64,000 nt of DNA from PFJX01 sp040757575 (GCA_040757575.1 JBFLXA010000001.1:124001-188000); one strand, 5' to 3'. Shown: positions 5,949 through 14,678, counted from the first letter of the stretch. The notes: generated by a model not told the origin, from the sequence alone. Translations and numbers: made by a program.

Positions 5949-7311
5949 GGCAATCTTCCTCGGGACGCACGGCGTAGACGGAGCGGTAGGGATGGATCTC
6001 CCCATGGCCCAGGCCCACCATGATGTTGGCCAGGTCGAACAGGCTCTGCCGGGTACCCCGATAGCCCACCCACAACCGCTGGTAGCCGCCGATGAGGTCG
6101 TATTGGGGAAAACCCGCTCTATAGAGGGGCAGGCCCAGGCGTTTCGCGGTGTCGGCGGCGTGGGAATTGCAGATGATCAGATCCGCCCCCACCGCCTTGA
6201 TGGCCGTCTCCAGGTCTTCCAGATCCCCCAGCTTCACCTGGGCGGTAGGCACCTGCTCCAGGATGGGGGACTTGGACGGCGCCACGGCGGCAATCACTTC
6301 GCAGCCCATGCCCGCCACCAGGTCAGCCAGGGCATAGAGCAGGTCCGGATCGGCGGCGATGGCCACCTTGGCAAAACCCAGCATGAAATGGGTGTCCACC
6401 ATGGCGTCCTGCAACTGGTTGCGCTGGCGCTCGATCTTCTCCGGTACCGGCTGGCCGGAAATCTCCGCCAGGGCGGCCACGAAGGCATCCACCGCCTCCA
6501 GGCCCATAAGGGTGTCAAAGCGGTAATCAGGCACACCGGTGCGCGTCTGCAGCAGGTCTGCGGCGGGGTACATGGAGCGGCCCACCACCAGGGTGGCCGC
6601 TGCCTCCCCCAGGGTGGGGATTTCCGAAACCGGCGTCCCGCCCACGGTGAGGGGGCTGAACTCCATCTCCGTCAGATGGCCGTCCAGGGCATCGCCGTAG
6701 TCCGGCAGCACCACGGGGCGCAGGCCGAAGGCTTCGATGAGTTCCTTGAGGTGCTCCAGGTCTCCCGGGGTCAGCATGGCCCCGGCCAGCACATTCACCT
6801 GCTTCTTGCGCTTGCCCACCCGGGTGGTGTCTTCCGGCACCACGTATTCGATGATGGCCTTCACCGCCAGGGCATAGCCGCTTTCCAGACAGCCCACGAA
6901 GTCCGGCGTGCTCACGGGCACCACGGGGATGTCATTGAATTCGGGGTATTGCGTCCGGAACTCCTGCACCAGGCGGCGGATGTCCGTGCCCTGGGTTTCC
7001 GACAGGCCTGTGGTGGGCAGGCCGATCAAGGCCGGCTTATTCTTCTCGGCAATGGTCTTCAGGCCGACGATGACGTTCTCGTCCGCCGACAGCACCGTGG
7101 CCACCTGGTCCATGGCCGTGGTCTGCAAGGGCACCGGCTCCCGGAAGTGGCGCACGAAGAACACCTTGCCGAAGGCCGTACAGCCCTGGGAGCCGTGCAT
7201 CATGGGAATTGCCCGGTTGATGCCCAGGAAGGCCAGGGACGCCCCCACCGGCTGGCTCACCTTGAGGGGGTTCACCGCGAGGGCTTTGTTGCGCTTGATG
7301 ATCTCGGCCAT
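5917..7311 (-). CDS. nifN: NifN, nitrogenase FeMo-cofactor scaffold subunit
   Basis: A 464-residue NifN, homologous to NifK, with the N-terminal MHGSQGCTAFGKVFF (Cys44, a cluster ligand position), then TTGLSETQGTDI and VSTPDFVGCLESGY. NifN pairs with NifE to form the scaffold on which the FeMo-co precursor is finished. nifE normally sits immediately upstream; here nifN is the first gene of its operon and the next gene upstream is the divergent tag. A sigma-54 promoter at 7349-7363 and a NifA site at 7408-7423 precede it, so the operon should be switched on by NifA and RpoN under nitrogen limitation. Confidence 0.95.
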   Translation of the reverse strand: MAEIIKRNKALAVNPLKVSQPVGASLAFLGINRAIPMMHGSQGCTAFGKVFFVRHFREPVPLQTTAMDQVATVLSADENVIVGLKTIAEKNKPALIGLPTTGLSETQGTDIRRLVQEFRTQYPEFNDIPVVPVSTPDFVGCLESGYALAVKAIIEYVVPEDTTRVGKRKKQVNVLAGAMLTPGDLEHLKELIEAFGLRPVVLPDYGDALDGHLTEMEFSPLTVGGTPVSEIPTLGEAAATLVVGRSMYPAADLLQTRTGVPDYRFDTLMGLEAVDAFVAALAEISGQPVPEKIERQRNQLQDAMVDTHFMLGFAKVAIAADPDLLYALADLVAGMGCEVIAAVAPSKSPILEQVPTAQVKLGDLEDLETAIKAVGADLIICNSHAADTAKRLGLPLYRAGFPQYDLIGGYQRLWVGYRGTRQSLFDLANIMVGLGHGEIHPYRSVYAVRPEEDCHAPSASGHVH

Positions 7312-7348
7312 GGCGACGGGCAGTGTGGATAAGGACAGCCCTTACCTC

Positions 7349-7363
7349 GCAAACCCCGTGCCA
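7349..7363 (-). promoter_or_regulatory. Sigma-54 (-24/-12) promoter of the nifN operon
   Basis: On the minus strand the sequence reads TGGCACGGGGTTTGC, an exact match to TGGCAC-N5-TTGC. The -12 GC is about 38 nt upstream of the nifN ATG, leaving room for a short leader. Confidence 0.88.
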
Positions 7364-7407
7364 CAGAGAAAACCCTTTTATTTCATGGCATTGGGATCAC
7401 GCCCCCT

Positions 7408-7423
7408 TGTCGCATACCCGACA
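7408..7423. promoter_or_regulatory. NifA upstream activator sequence
   Basis: TGT-CGCATACCCG-ACA is an exact TGT-N10-ACA site, extended by one more symmetric pair (TTGT/ACAA). It lies about 45 bp upstream of the -24 element, within the range from which NifA activates RNA polymerase-sigma-54. Confidence 0.8.
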
Positions 7424-7501
7424 AGCCCCCCACGGGGGGCGACAAACGACGGCCCTCTGGGGCACAGTAGGATGCCCCGTTCCCACACACAGCCGAAAAC
7501 C

Positions 7502-8074
7502 ATGACTCCCCTCCTCCGCTGCGCCTGGTGTGGCACCGACCCCTTCTACCAGGCCTACCATGACACGGAATGGGGCGTTCCCCTACACGACGAGACCGCA
7601 CTGTTCGAGTTCCTCATCCTCGAAGGTGCCCAGGCGGGGCTGTCCTGGCTCACCATCCTGAAGAAGCGGGAAGGCTACCGGCGGGCCTTCCACGGCTTCG
7701 ACGCGGAACGAATCGCCCGCTACGACGAGGCCGACGTAGCCCGGCTGCTGGCAGACCCGGGCATCGTGCGCAACCGCCTCAAGGTGGCCGCCGCCATCAG
7801 CAACGCCCGGGCCACCCTGAAGTTACGGGAGGAGTTTGGCGGTCTGGATGTCTATTTCTGGCGCTTCGTGGACGGCCGCCCCATCCAGAACACCTGGCGG
7901 GACATCTCCCAGGTGCCCGCCCGCACGGCCCTGTCCGACAGCATCAGCAAGGATCTGCTGAAGCGGGGCTTCAAGTTCGTCGGCAGCACCATCGTCTACG
8001 CCCACATGCAGGCCATCGGCATGGTCAACGACCACACCACGGACTGCTTCCGGCATCGGCAGTTGCAGGGCTGA
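7502..8074 (+). CDS. tag: DNA-3-methyladenine glycosylase I
   Basis: A 190-residue Tag enzyme that excises 3-methyladenine from alkylated DNA. It shows the zinc-binding N-terminus (RCAWCGTDPFYQAYHDTEWG, with Cys7 and His20), the catalytic-region motif EFLILEGAQAGLSWLTIL, and the C-terminal HTTDCFRH that completes the zinc site. The start is the ATG at 7502; a much longer open frame upstream overlaps nifN on the opposite strand and is not coding. It is transcribed away from the nif operon and shares the intergenic region with the nif promoter. Confidence 0.93.
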   Translation: MTPLLRCAWCGTDPFYQAYHDTEWGVPLHDETALFEFLILEGAQAGLSWLTILKKREGYRRAFHGFDAERIARYDEADVARLLADPGIVRNRLKVAAAISNARATLKLREEFGGLDVYFWRFVDGRPIQNTWRDISQVPARTALSDSISKDLLKRGFKFVGSTIVYAHMQAIGMVNDHTTDCFRHRQLQG

Positions 8075-8081
8075 GACCCTG

Positions 8082-8113
8082 TAGCCCGGAGGCCGAAGGC
8101 CGAGTCCGGGACC
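8082..8113. repeat. TAGCCCGGA...TCCGGGA dyad
   Basis: A short dispersed dyad with arms related to TAGCCCGGA and TCCGGGA and an inner GGCC-GAA-GGCC hairpin, in the gap between tag and the convergent HAD gene. It may act as a bidirectional terminator although there is no T-run. Confidence 0.45.
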
Positions 8114-8127
8114 GGCCCTGTCCTGCG

Positions 8128-8829
8128 CTAGGGTTTGGTTGCTGCCGGGGGCAGCCCCAGGGTATGGCGGACCCGGGCGTTGAATTCCTCCGGGCTGGTG
8201 GAAATGATCTCCCCGGGAATGTCGAACTTGCGGGTCAGGCGGGCGTGGCTTTCGAAGCCATAGGAAACGATGAAGGCATGCATGCCCGAAGCCACGGCGG
8301 CGGCAAAATCCTTGTGCTCGTCACCGCAGACATAGGCCCGGGCTGGGTTGATGCCGAAGCGCTCCCGGGCTGCCTTGAAATAAGGGGCCTTGTCCTGGCG
8401 CAGGGGCAGGGTGTTGAGAAAATCCAGCCGGCCGATGTCCAGGTCGTGGCGCTGGAAGATGCGGGTCATGGTCACGTCAGGTTCCTGGGTGATGTTACGG
8501 GTCACCAGACCTACGCGGATATCCGGTGCCGCCATCAGGTCCCGCAGCAGGTCGGCCACCCCAGGGTAGAGGCCCGCCTCCTCCCGGTACACCTCGGTTA
8601 GGGTGTCCAGCAACTCCCGGCGCCGGTATTTGCCCAGGTGCTTGGCCAGGTTGCGGGGAAACTCCTTGATGCCCCCCAGGTACTTAAACAGGTTACGGCG
8701 TTTCTGGAAACGATCCAGATCACCGATGTTCATGCCATGGCGAGCAAAGGCGATGCCTATGGCATTGAAGGCGTCGATGGCGGTGCCATCGGCATCAAAG
8801 ATGACCAGACGGTCATTGCTGGGAAACAT
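8128..8829 (-). CDS. HAD-superfamily hydrolase
   Basis: A 233-residue haloacid dehalogenase-like hydrolase. Motif I is VIFDADGTAID (nucleophile and acid Asp at 11 and 13), motif II is VGLVTRNIT, the conserved lysine is in RQDKAPYF, and motif IV is AYVCGDEHKDF. A helical cap domain sits between motifs I and II, so this is a subfamily I, phosphatase-like member. The replacement of DGT-L by DGTAID and the lengthened cap leave the substrate unclear. It ends the short leftward run btaA-btaB-HAD, 2 nt after btaB, so it may process a phosphorylated intermediate of that pathway; this is inference. Confidence 0.85.
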   Translation of the reverse strand: MFPSNDRLVIFDADGTAIDAFNAIGIAFARHGMNIGDLDRFQKRRNLFKYLGGIKEFPRNLAKHLGKYRRRELLDTLTEVYREEAGLYPGVADLLRDLMAAPDIRVGLVTRNITQEPDVTMTRIFQRHDLDIGRLDFLNTLPLRQDKAPYFKAARERFGINPARAYVCGDEHKDFAAAVASGMHAFIVSYGFESHARLTRKFDIPGEIISTSPEEFNARVRHTLGLPPAATKP

Positions 8830-8831
8830 GG

Positions 8832-9542
8832 TCAGCGCTTCTTGCCCACGAACAGGTAATAGGGTGCGCGCAGGCCCGGCAAATAGGGCACCGGAGCCCG
8901 GCGCTCCTCACTGTACCACTCGTCGTGGCAGGCCTTCAGGGATTCCAGATGTTTTTCCGAGAGGTAGACGCCATCATGGGCAAACCAGCGGCGCCAGAAA
9001 CCCTTGCCCAGCCGGCTGCTCGCCTGGGGCAGGTGGAAATCCACCACCCCCAGGCGGCCCTCCGGGGCCAGCATGGCCCGGGCGTTGTCCAGCACCGCCT
9101 CCCAGTCCGGCATCATGGTGAGGGAATAGGACAGGAACACCCGGTCCACCGGCCGGGACGGGCGCCAGTGGGTCACGTCCGCCTCCACCACAGAGACCCG
9201 CTCCAGCCCCGCTGTCCGCCCCCGGGCCACATTCAGCAGGGGAGTGCACAAATCCACCAGGGTCACCCCGGCCAGTTCGTCCAGGGGCACTGTCGCGGCC
9301 AGGGCATCCAGGTTGGCCCCGGTGCCGCAACCCAGTTCTACCACCGTCATGCCCGGGCGGATGTCCAGTTTGCGGATCAGCTCTTCCCGGCCGTGGAGCA
9401 GGCGGGCCCGGAACTGGTCGTAGCGGTCCGCCTGGGGGGCGTAGAAGGCTTCCAGGCGCTGGGCGTGGCTGCCCCGTCGGGGCTGGCCCTGCACCAGGCG
9501 CCAGAGCACCCGGGCGTCTGCGGCCAGTTCACCCCGGGACAT
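8832..9542 (-). CDS. btaB: BtaB, betaine-lipid N-methyltransferase
   Basis: A 236-residue class I SAM-dependent methyltransferase: motif I is VVELGCGTGANLDAL, followed by VTLVDLCTPLLNVAR and a later LGVVDFHLP. Directly after btaA, with a 14-nt overlap, this is the expected BtaB, which trimethylates the homoserine head group of diacylglycerylhomoserine to make the betaine lipid DGTS. I used the ATG at 9542; the open frame before it is the antisense-like reading of btaA. The assignment rests strongly on the neighbour; alone it would be a generic methyltransferase. Confidence 0.85.
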   Translation of the reverse strand: MSRGELAADARVLWRLVQGQPRRGSHAQRLEAFYAPQADRYDQFRARLLHGREELIRKLDIRPGMTVVELGCGTGANLDALAATVPLDELAGVTLVDLCTPLLNVARGRTAGLERVSVVEADVTHWRPSRPVDRVFLSYSLTMMPDWEAVLDNARAMLAPEGRLGVVDFHLPQASSRLGKGFWRRWFAHDGVYLSEKHLESLKACHDEWYSEERRAPVPYLPGLRAPYYLFVGKKR

Positions 9543-10755
9543 GGGCAATCCGGAAACCGGCATAGGTGTGCACCCGGTCTTCCTGTTGCAGACGGGCAGC
9601 AAGCTCATGGTCGAAATGCAGGGCCTGCTCCAGCCCCTGACGGTGGGGCCCCACCCGCACCCAGTTGAGGAAATCCGGGTCGGCATGGGCGCTACGCAGC
9701 AGGATGCGGGCCCCGGACCGGGCCCGGGACAGGATGGCATTCCATTCCTCCACCAGGGCAGCAGGCTGGTAGGTGCCCATCCAGTCCATGTGGTCCAACA
9801 GCACGAAACGGCTCAGGGGACGCTTGGCTTCATACAGGAATTCGGTGACCGTACCCGTGTAGGTATGGATGGCATCCACCGCCCCCGCCTTCAGGGTGGC
9901 GAAATTGTGGGGCTTCAGGTATTCCGGGCAGCACTCCGGGCTGTAGCGGCCCTGCAGGTACACGCGCCAGAAGTAGTTGTCAGCCACGGGCAGCTGCCGG
10001 AACACGTACTCAATGGCCTCGCGGATGAAGCCCACCACCCCCTGTTCATGCTGGTCCTGGACCAGGCGTCGCTGGGGATGGGGCACCCCCAGCAGGCTCA
10101 GGGTGAGCTGGCGCCCCATGGCCCATTTGAGCAGGGGCGTCCACAGGGCCGGGGCGATGCGCTGGTCGTAGATGCTCCGCTGGGTGGTCAGATCCTGGGC
10201 CTGAAGCAGGGCTTCCACGCTGGCATGAAGCTGGGGGCGCAGGCGGAAATAGGTGCGGAAGGCCCGGGCCACAAGGCCGGCAAGGCCATGGTAGTAGAAG
10301 CTGCCCTGGGGGCTGGTGAACCAGCCGCCGTGGCGGTCCCACCAGGCCCGAGCGAAATCGGACAATTCCCCCCGCAGGCAGCCCCGGTACAACTGGGCAA
10401 AGCCCGGGTGGTAACCCGTGCCGAAGAGGGCAAAGAAATCCTCATATTCAAGGCGGCGGATACCGGCGATCTTCAGTTCAAGCAGGGCGTTCTGGCGCGG
10501 ATTGGCGTCTACGGCGTGGATGCGGGCGGGGCCATCCAGGGCGTAGTCCAGAGCGTTGCAACCAGCGCTGGAAATTACCAGCATCGTATCTTGCGGCCCC
10601 AGCGCCAGGGCCTTGCGGTCCACCGCAGGGTCTTCCCAGCAGGTGTTGTAGACCAGGGACCGCTCGTACAGCGAAGTGAACACTTGCTGATCCAGGCGAT
10701 CCCGCAATGTGAGGGTCGTGGGGCGGGAATGGAAGTGCAGATCGGGGGCGTTCAT
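9529..10755 (-). CDS. btaA: BtaA, diacylglycerol 3-amino-3-carboxypropyltransferase
   Basis: A 408-residue DUF3419/BtaA protein, which transfers the 3-amino-3-carboxypropyl group of SAM to diacylglycerol. Characteristic stretches are LVYNTCWEDPAVDRKAL, VISSAGCNALDYAL, IHAVDANPRQNALLELK and LLDHMDWMGTYQP. The ATG at 10755 is preferred to a TTG six codons upstream. With btaB it makes the phosphorus-free membrane lipid DGTS, which replaces phospholipids under phosphate starvation in several proteobacteria. No recognisable Pho box was found in the short gap towards fbaB. Family and pathway are confident. Confidence 0.92.
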   Translation of the reverse strand: MNAPDLHFHSRPTTLTLRDRLDQQVFTSLYERSLVYNTCWEDPAVDRKALALGPQDTMLVISSAGCNALDYALDGPARIHAVDANPRQNALLELKIAGIRRLEYEDFFALFGTGYHPGFAQLYRGCLRGELSDFARAWWDRHGGWFTSPQGSFYYHGLAGLVARAFRTYFRLRPQLHASVEALLQAQDLTTQRSIYDQRIAPALWTPLLKWAMGRQLTLSLLGVPHPQRRLVQDQHEQGVVGFIREAIEYVFRQLPVADNYFWRVYLQGRYSPECCPEYLKPHNFATLKAGAVDAIHTYTGTVTEFLYEAKRPLSRFVLLDHMDWMGTYQPAALVEEWNAILSRARSGARILLRSAHADPDFLNWVRVGPHRQGLEQALHFDHELAARLQQEDRVHTYAGFRIAHVPG

Positions 10756-10861
10756 GGCGGGAGCGCAAAGCAATGGGCCGCCGCAAGGCTAATACCCCCC
10801 TTTGACAGGGATATTTCAGCAGCCCCCTACGGGGTCATCGCCCGCCATCTGCCGCCCGCAC

Positions 10862-11911
10862 TCAGGCGATGGTCACCTCCCTGGCCAGATACACGTCCTG
10901 GATGGCGTGGAGCAGTTGCACACCCTCGGCCATGGGCCGCTGGAAGGCCTTGCGCCCGGAGATGAGGCCCATGCCTCCGGCCCGCTTGTTGATCACCGCC
11001 GTACGCACCGCCTGGGCCAGGTCGTTCTCGCCGGAGGCACCGCCGGAATTGATCATGCCCGCCCGCCCCATGTAACAGCTGGCCACCTGGTAGCGCACCA
11101 GGTCGATGGGATGGTCTGAAGTGAGTTCGCTGTATACCTTGGGGTGGGTCTTGCCAAAGGCGATGGCCGTGTAACCGTTGTTGTTGGTGGCCTGCTTCTG
11201 CTTGACGATGTCCGCCTCGATGGTGGCCGCCAGATGGTTGGCTTGTCCCGTGAGGTCGGCAGCCTCGTGGTAATCCACGCCATCCTTCTTGAAGGCGGAA
11301 TTGCGCAGATAGGCCCACAGGAAGGTGACCATGCCCAGGCGGTGGGCTTCGGCGAAGGCCTGGGAAATCTCCCAGGCCTGGCGACGGGATTCGGGGGAGC
11401 CGAAATACACCGTCGCCCCCACCGCCACCGCCCCCAGCTCGAAGGCCTTGCGCACGTCGGTGAACAGGGTCTGGTCGTGCATCGTTGGGTAGGTGAGCAT
11501 CTCGTTGTGGTTCAGCTTCACCAGGAAAGGAATCTTGTGGGCGTATTTGCGGGATACCGCCCCCAGCACCCCCAGGGTGGAGGCCACCGCATTGCAGCCC
11601 CCTTCCATGGCCAGACGGACGATGCTCTCCGGGTCGAAGTATTCCGGGTTGGGCGCGAAGGACGCCCCGGCGGAATGCTCCACCCCCTGGTCCACGGGTA
11701 GGATGGACAGGTAACCCGTGCCCGCCAGCCGGCCGTTGTTGAATAACTGCTGAAAGCTCCGCATGGTGCCGGGGGTGCGGTCGCTGCCCGCCACCACCCG
11801 GTCGATGAAATCCGGCCCAGGCAGGTGCAGGGCACTGGCGGGAATGGTGCGGCAGGTATGGGTGAGCAGGGACTCGGCTTCGGCGCCGAGCAGGGTCTGG
11901 ATGTCAGTCAT
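10862..11911 (-). CDS. fbaB: Class I fructose-bisphosphate aldolase
   Basis: A 349-residue FbaB/DhnA-type aldolase of glycolysis and gluconeogenesis, Schiff-base dependent and metal-free. Long stretches match the E. coli enzyme, for example GRLAGTGYLSILPVDQGVEH, IPFLVKLNHNE, LWAYLRNSAFKKDGVDYH and the terminal KRAGGMGLISGRKAF. The start at 11911 is set by AAGGAGG four nt upstream. It is monocistronic, with btaA following 106 nt downstream. Confidence 0.95.
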   Translation of the reverse strand: MTDIQTLLGAEAESLLTHTCRTIPASALHLPGPDFIDRVVAGSDRTPGTMRSFQQLFNNGRLAGTGYLSILPVDQGVEHSAGASFAPNPEYFDPESIVRLAMEGGCNAVASTLGVLGAVSRKYAHKIPFLVKLNHNEMLTYPTMHDQTLFTDVRKAFELGAVAVGATVYFGSPESRRQAWEISQAFAEAHRLGMVTFLWAYLRNSAFKKDGVDYHEAADLTGQANHLAATIEADIVKQKQATNNNGYTAIAFGKTHPKVYSELTSDHPIDLVRYQVASCYMGRAGMINSGGASGENDLAQAVRTAVINKRAGGMGLISGRKAFQRPMAEGVQLLHAIQDVYLAREVTIA

Positions 11912-12013
11912 GTTGCCTCCTTGATGGAAGAGTCCGTGCATGCCCGGGGACCATCGTCCGGGTCTTCCCTCTTCACTCTAGTCCAGCCGACTATTTATAA
12001 GACCTTCAAGTAC

Positions 12014-12041
12014 CGTCATTCCCGCGAAGGCGGGAATGACG
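12014..12041. repeat. CGTCATTCCCGC dyad
   Basis: A perfect 12-nt inverted repeat, CGTCATTCCCGC-GAAG-GCGGGAATGACG, downstream of the pirin gene and upstream of fbaB. It is a copy of a dispersed bacterial hairpin; without a T-run it may still stop or stabilise the pirin transcript. Confidence 0.8.
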
Positions 12042-12063
12042 ATGGACATGACCCCGGGCCCGA

Positions 12064-12924
12064 TCAATTAGCCCCCTTCATGGCCCCCCGCTCCCGCACC
12101 AGTCTGCCGTCCCGGTAATCGGCAAAGGCCTGTTCGATCTCCTCCCGGCTATTCATGACGAAGGGCCCGTACTGGACCACGGGTTCGCCGATGGGCCGGC
12201 CGGCCACCAGGATAAAGCGGGCACCGGTATGCCCGGCCGTCAGTTCCACGGTGTCCCCGGCACCCAGAACCGCCAGTTGATGGGTCGGCAAAGGAGTGTC
12301 CTGTACCTGGGCATCTCCTTCATATACATATAGGAAGGCATTGTGGCCCTCCGGTACCAACTGACTGAACGGGGTCTCGGCCTTCAGGTCCACGTCCAGG
12401 TAGAGCACGTCCGTGTGGGCATCCTGCACGGCGCCCGGCATACCGGCGAAGGATCCTGCCAGCACCCGGACCCGCAGCCCCGCCATCGTTACCTCGGGAA
12501 TGCCCTGGGGCGTGAACTCCTGGTATTCCGGCGCCGACATCTTCTCCGCCGCCGGCAGGTTGATCCACAACTGGAAGCCCCGCATCAGTCCATCCACCTG
12601 CCGGGGCATCTCGGAATGGATCACACCGCTGGCGGCCTTCATCCACTGGGCGCCACCGGCCCCCAGGTCGCCCCGGTTGCCCATGCTGTCCCGGTGCTCC
12701 ATGTGGCCATCCAGCATGTATGTGAACGTGATGAAGCCCCGGTGGGGATGATCAGGAAAACCGGCGATGTACTCATTCGGGTTTTCGCTGCCGAAGTGAT
12801 CCAGCATCAGGAACGGGTCCAGGTGCTTCAGAGCCTGGGTGCCGATGCTGCGCCGCAGGGAGACCCCTGCGCCGTCGGAGGTGGCCAGGGCGGGGACGAG
12901 TTGGCGGATCTTGCGAGGGTTCAT
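12064..12924 (-). CDS. Pirin-family bicupin protein
   Basis: A 286-residue pirin. The N-terminal cupin has LDPFLMLDHFGSE and the metal-binding region FPDHPHRGFITFTYMLDG with HMEHRDSMGN; HSEMP follows. The C-terminal cupin contains VLAGSFAGMPG and HTGARFILVAGRPIGEP. Bacterial pirins bind one iron; some have quercetin dioxygenase activity, others act as redox-linked regulators. It lies next to azoR, and both face away from the LysR gene, so a response to quinones or electrophiles is a reasonable inference. Confidence 0.9.
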   Translation of the reverse strand: MNPRKIRQLVPALATSDGAGVSLRRSIGTQALKHLDPFLMLDHFGSENPNEYIAGFPDHPHRGFITFTYMLDGHMEHRDSMGNRGDLGAGGAQWMKAASGVIHSEMPRQVDGLMRGFQLWINLPAAEKMSAPEYQEFTPQGIPEVTMAGLRVRVLAGSFAGMPGAVQDAHTDVLYLDVDLKAETPFSQLVPEGHNAFLYVYEGDAQVQDTPLPTHQLAVLGAGDTVELTAGHTGARFILVAGRPIGEPVVQYGPFVMNSREEIEQAFADYRDGRLVRERGAMKGAN

Positions 12925-12975
12925 GATGTGCTCCTTCCCAGATGGTCTTTCGATCGGGATAGAAATGATCGGTTC

Positions 12976-13650
12976 TCAGGCGACGGCGAGTACATTCAAG
13001 TCCCGCTCCAGGGTCGTGACAATGCGTGCCTCGGCGGCCAGCAGCGCTTCTTCTCCCCGGGTCATGCTCCGGTCTGCGGCTATCACCTCCACATCCGTGA
13101 TACCCATGAAGCCCAATACAACTCGCAGCCAGGGAGTGGCGAAATCTATCTCACCCTCCACGGCGGTGCCGCCGGTCGCCACCAGCACGTAGGCCTTCTT
13201 GCCCTTCAGAAGCCCCTCCGGCCCCTGTTCCGTGTAGCGGAAGGTAAGCCGCGCCCGGGCAATCTGGTCGACCCAGGCCTTCAGGCTTGCCGGCACGCCG
13301 AAATTGTAGAGGGGCGTGGCGATGACCAGCACATCGGCTGCCTGCACTTCCGCCACCAGGGTATCGGAATGGGCCAGGGCCTGGCGCTGGGGTTCGCTGC
13401 GCTGGCCCGGGTCGATGATATTGGCGGCTACCCAGTCTTCATCCAGCAGGGGCATGCCCTCGGCCAGATCCCGATGGGCGACTTCGATTCCACCCTCCCG
13501 GTGGTCCAATTCCTGCAACAGGATATCCGCCAGACGGCGGGTGACGGACCCTGCCCTGCGGGCGCTGGCATCGATGCGCAGCACCTGAAGCGGGGCCTGG
13601 TGGGCAGAATGGGTAGCAGCGCTGTCAGGGGTTTCATGATGGGCTTGCAT
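12976..13650 (-). CDS. azoR: FMN-dependent NADH-azoreductase
   Basis: A 224-residue flavodoxin-fold quinone/azo reductase: LRIDASARRAGSVTRRLAD binds the FMN phosphate, ATPLYNFGVPASLKAWVDQI is the family signature, and YVLVATGGTAVEGEID closes the flavin site. It transfers electrons from NADH to azo compounds and quinones in the cytoplasm. The first 18 or so residues are longer than in E. coli AzoR. The gene is divergent from a LysR regulator with a palindrome between them, and pirin follows 51 nt downstream; together they look like a LysR-controlled electrophile-response operon. Confidence 0.92.
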   Translation of the reverse strand: MQAHHETPDSAATHSAHQAPLQVLRIDASARRAGSVTRRLADILLQELDHREGGIEVAHRDLAEGMPLLDEDWVAANIIDPGQRSEPQRQALAHSDTLVAEVQAADVLVIATPLYNFGVPASLKAWVDQIARARLTFRYTEQGPEGLLKGKKAYVLVATGGTAVEGEIDFATPWLRVVLGFMGITDVEVIAADRSMTRGEEALLAAEARIVTTLERDLNVLAVA

Positions 13651-13726
13651 GGTCTGATCTCCAGTCGGGAGACATCGGCGATGTCCTGAAGCCCATTCTT
13701 GTCGTTGCCATATGAAGGATAAAGAT

Positions 13727-13745
13727 CAATCATGGCAATTGATTG
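13727..13745. promoter_or_regulatory. Candidate LysR operator between azoR and its regulator
   Basis: CAATCA-TGGCAAT-TGATTG is an inverted repeat in the 116-nt divergent region, just upstream of the regulator's GTG start. Its AT-rich arms and location fit a LysR recognition site that could control both directions. Confidence 0.5.
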
Positions 13746-13766
13746 TTCTTATATGTGCAAATAATT

Positions 13767-14678
13767 GTGGACCGCTTCGCCCTTCTTGAAATCTATGTAG
13801 CCGTGGTGGAAACCGGCGGCATTGGCGCGGCCGCCGAACGCCTGGGCCTGGCCAAATCCGTCGTCAGCCGCCGGCTGGCGGAACTGGAAACCCGGCTGAG
13901 GGCCACCCTCATTCACCGCACCACCCGCAGGCTCAATCTCACCGACGATGGCCGGGCCTTCTATGAAAGCAGCGTGGCCATCCTTGCCGATCTGGACGAG
14001 GCGGAAGCCAACCTGCGTCAGGCCCACGGGGCCCTCACCGGGCGCCTCAAGGTCACCCTGCCCCAGTCCTTCGGCCTGTTGCATCTGGCCCCCCTCATCC
14101 AGGCCTTCATGGTTCAGCACCCGGACCTGCGCTTCGAACTGGACTTCAACGACCGCCAGGCGGACCTGGTGCAGGAGGGCTTCGACCTGGCCATCCGCAT
14201 CGCCCGGCTGGAGGATTCCAGCCTCATTGCCCGGCGACTGGCCCCCATCCGCAGCGGCGTCTATGCAAGCCCGGACTACCTGGCCCGGCGCGGCACTCCC
14301 GCCACCGCCCCGGACCTCAAAAGCCACGCCTGCCTGGTATACAGCAACCCCCGGGACCCGGACCTGTGGACCTACACCGCCCCCGATGGCCGCCCTGGCA
14401 GCGTGCGGGTGCCCGTGCATCTGGCCAGCAGCAGCGGCGAGTTCCTGCTGAGCGCTGCCCTGGCGGGCCAGGGCCTGATCCGCTCGCCCACCTTTTTCGT
14501 GCATGAAGCCTTGAAGGCCGGCCGCCTTGTGGCCCTGCTGACGGACCATGCCTGGCCGGAGCTTTCCGCCTACGCGGTCTATCCGCCCACCCGCCATCTT
14601 TCCCGGCGGGTGCGGACCTTCATCGACTATCTGGCCGAGGCCCTGGCCGGAGAACCCTATTGGGATCGGCAGATCTGA
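13767..14678 (+). CDS. LysR-family transcriptional regulator
   Basis: A 303-residue LysR regulator. The N-terminal winged helix-turn-helix spans residues 1-60 (FALLEIYVAVVETGGIGAAA, then SVVSRRLAELETRL), followed by the periplasmic-binding-like effector domain. It belongs to the CrgA/AaeR-like branch. I use the GTG at 13767, which gives the canonical MDRFALLEIY start; an upstream TTG would add eight atypical residues. It is divergent from azoR and pirin, its likely targets. The 3' end overlaps the convergent MFS gene by 22 nt. Confidence 0.9.
   Translation: MDRFALLEIYVAVVETGGIGAAAERLGLAKSVVSRRLAELETRLRATLIHRTTRRLNLTDDGRAFYESSVAILADLDEAEANLRQAHGALTGRLKVTLPQSFGLLHLAPLIQAFMVQHPDLRFELDFNDRQADLVQEGFDLAIRIARLEDSSLIARRLAPIRSGVYASPDYLARRGTPATAPDLKSHACLVYSNPRDPDLWTYTAPDGRPGSVRVPVHLASSSGEFLLSAALAGQGLIRSPTFFVHEALKAGRLVALLTDHAWPELSAYAVYPPTRHLSRRVRTFIDYLAEALAGEPYWDRQI

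Noticed and set aside
5824..7332. A 502-codon open frame opposite nifN and nifX
   Set aside because: It mirrors codon positions of nifN and has the His/Gln/Gly-rich composition typical of antisense frames.
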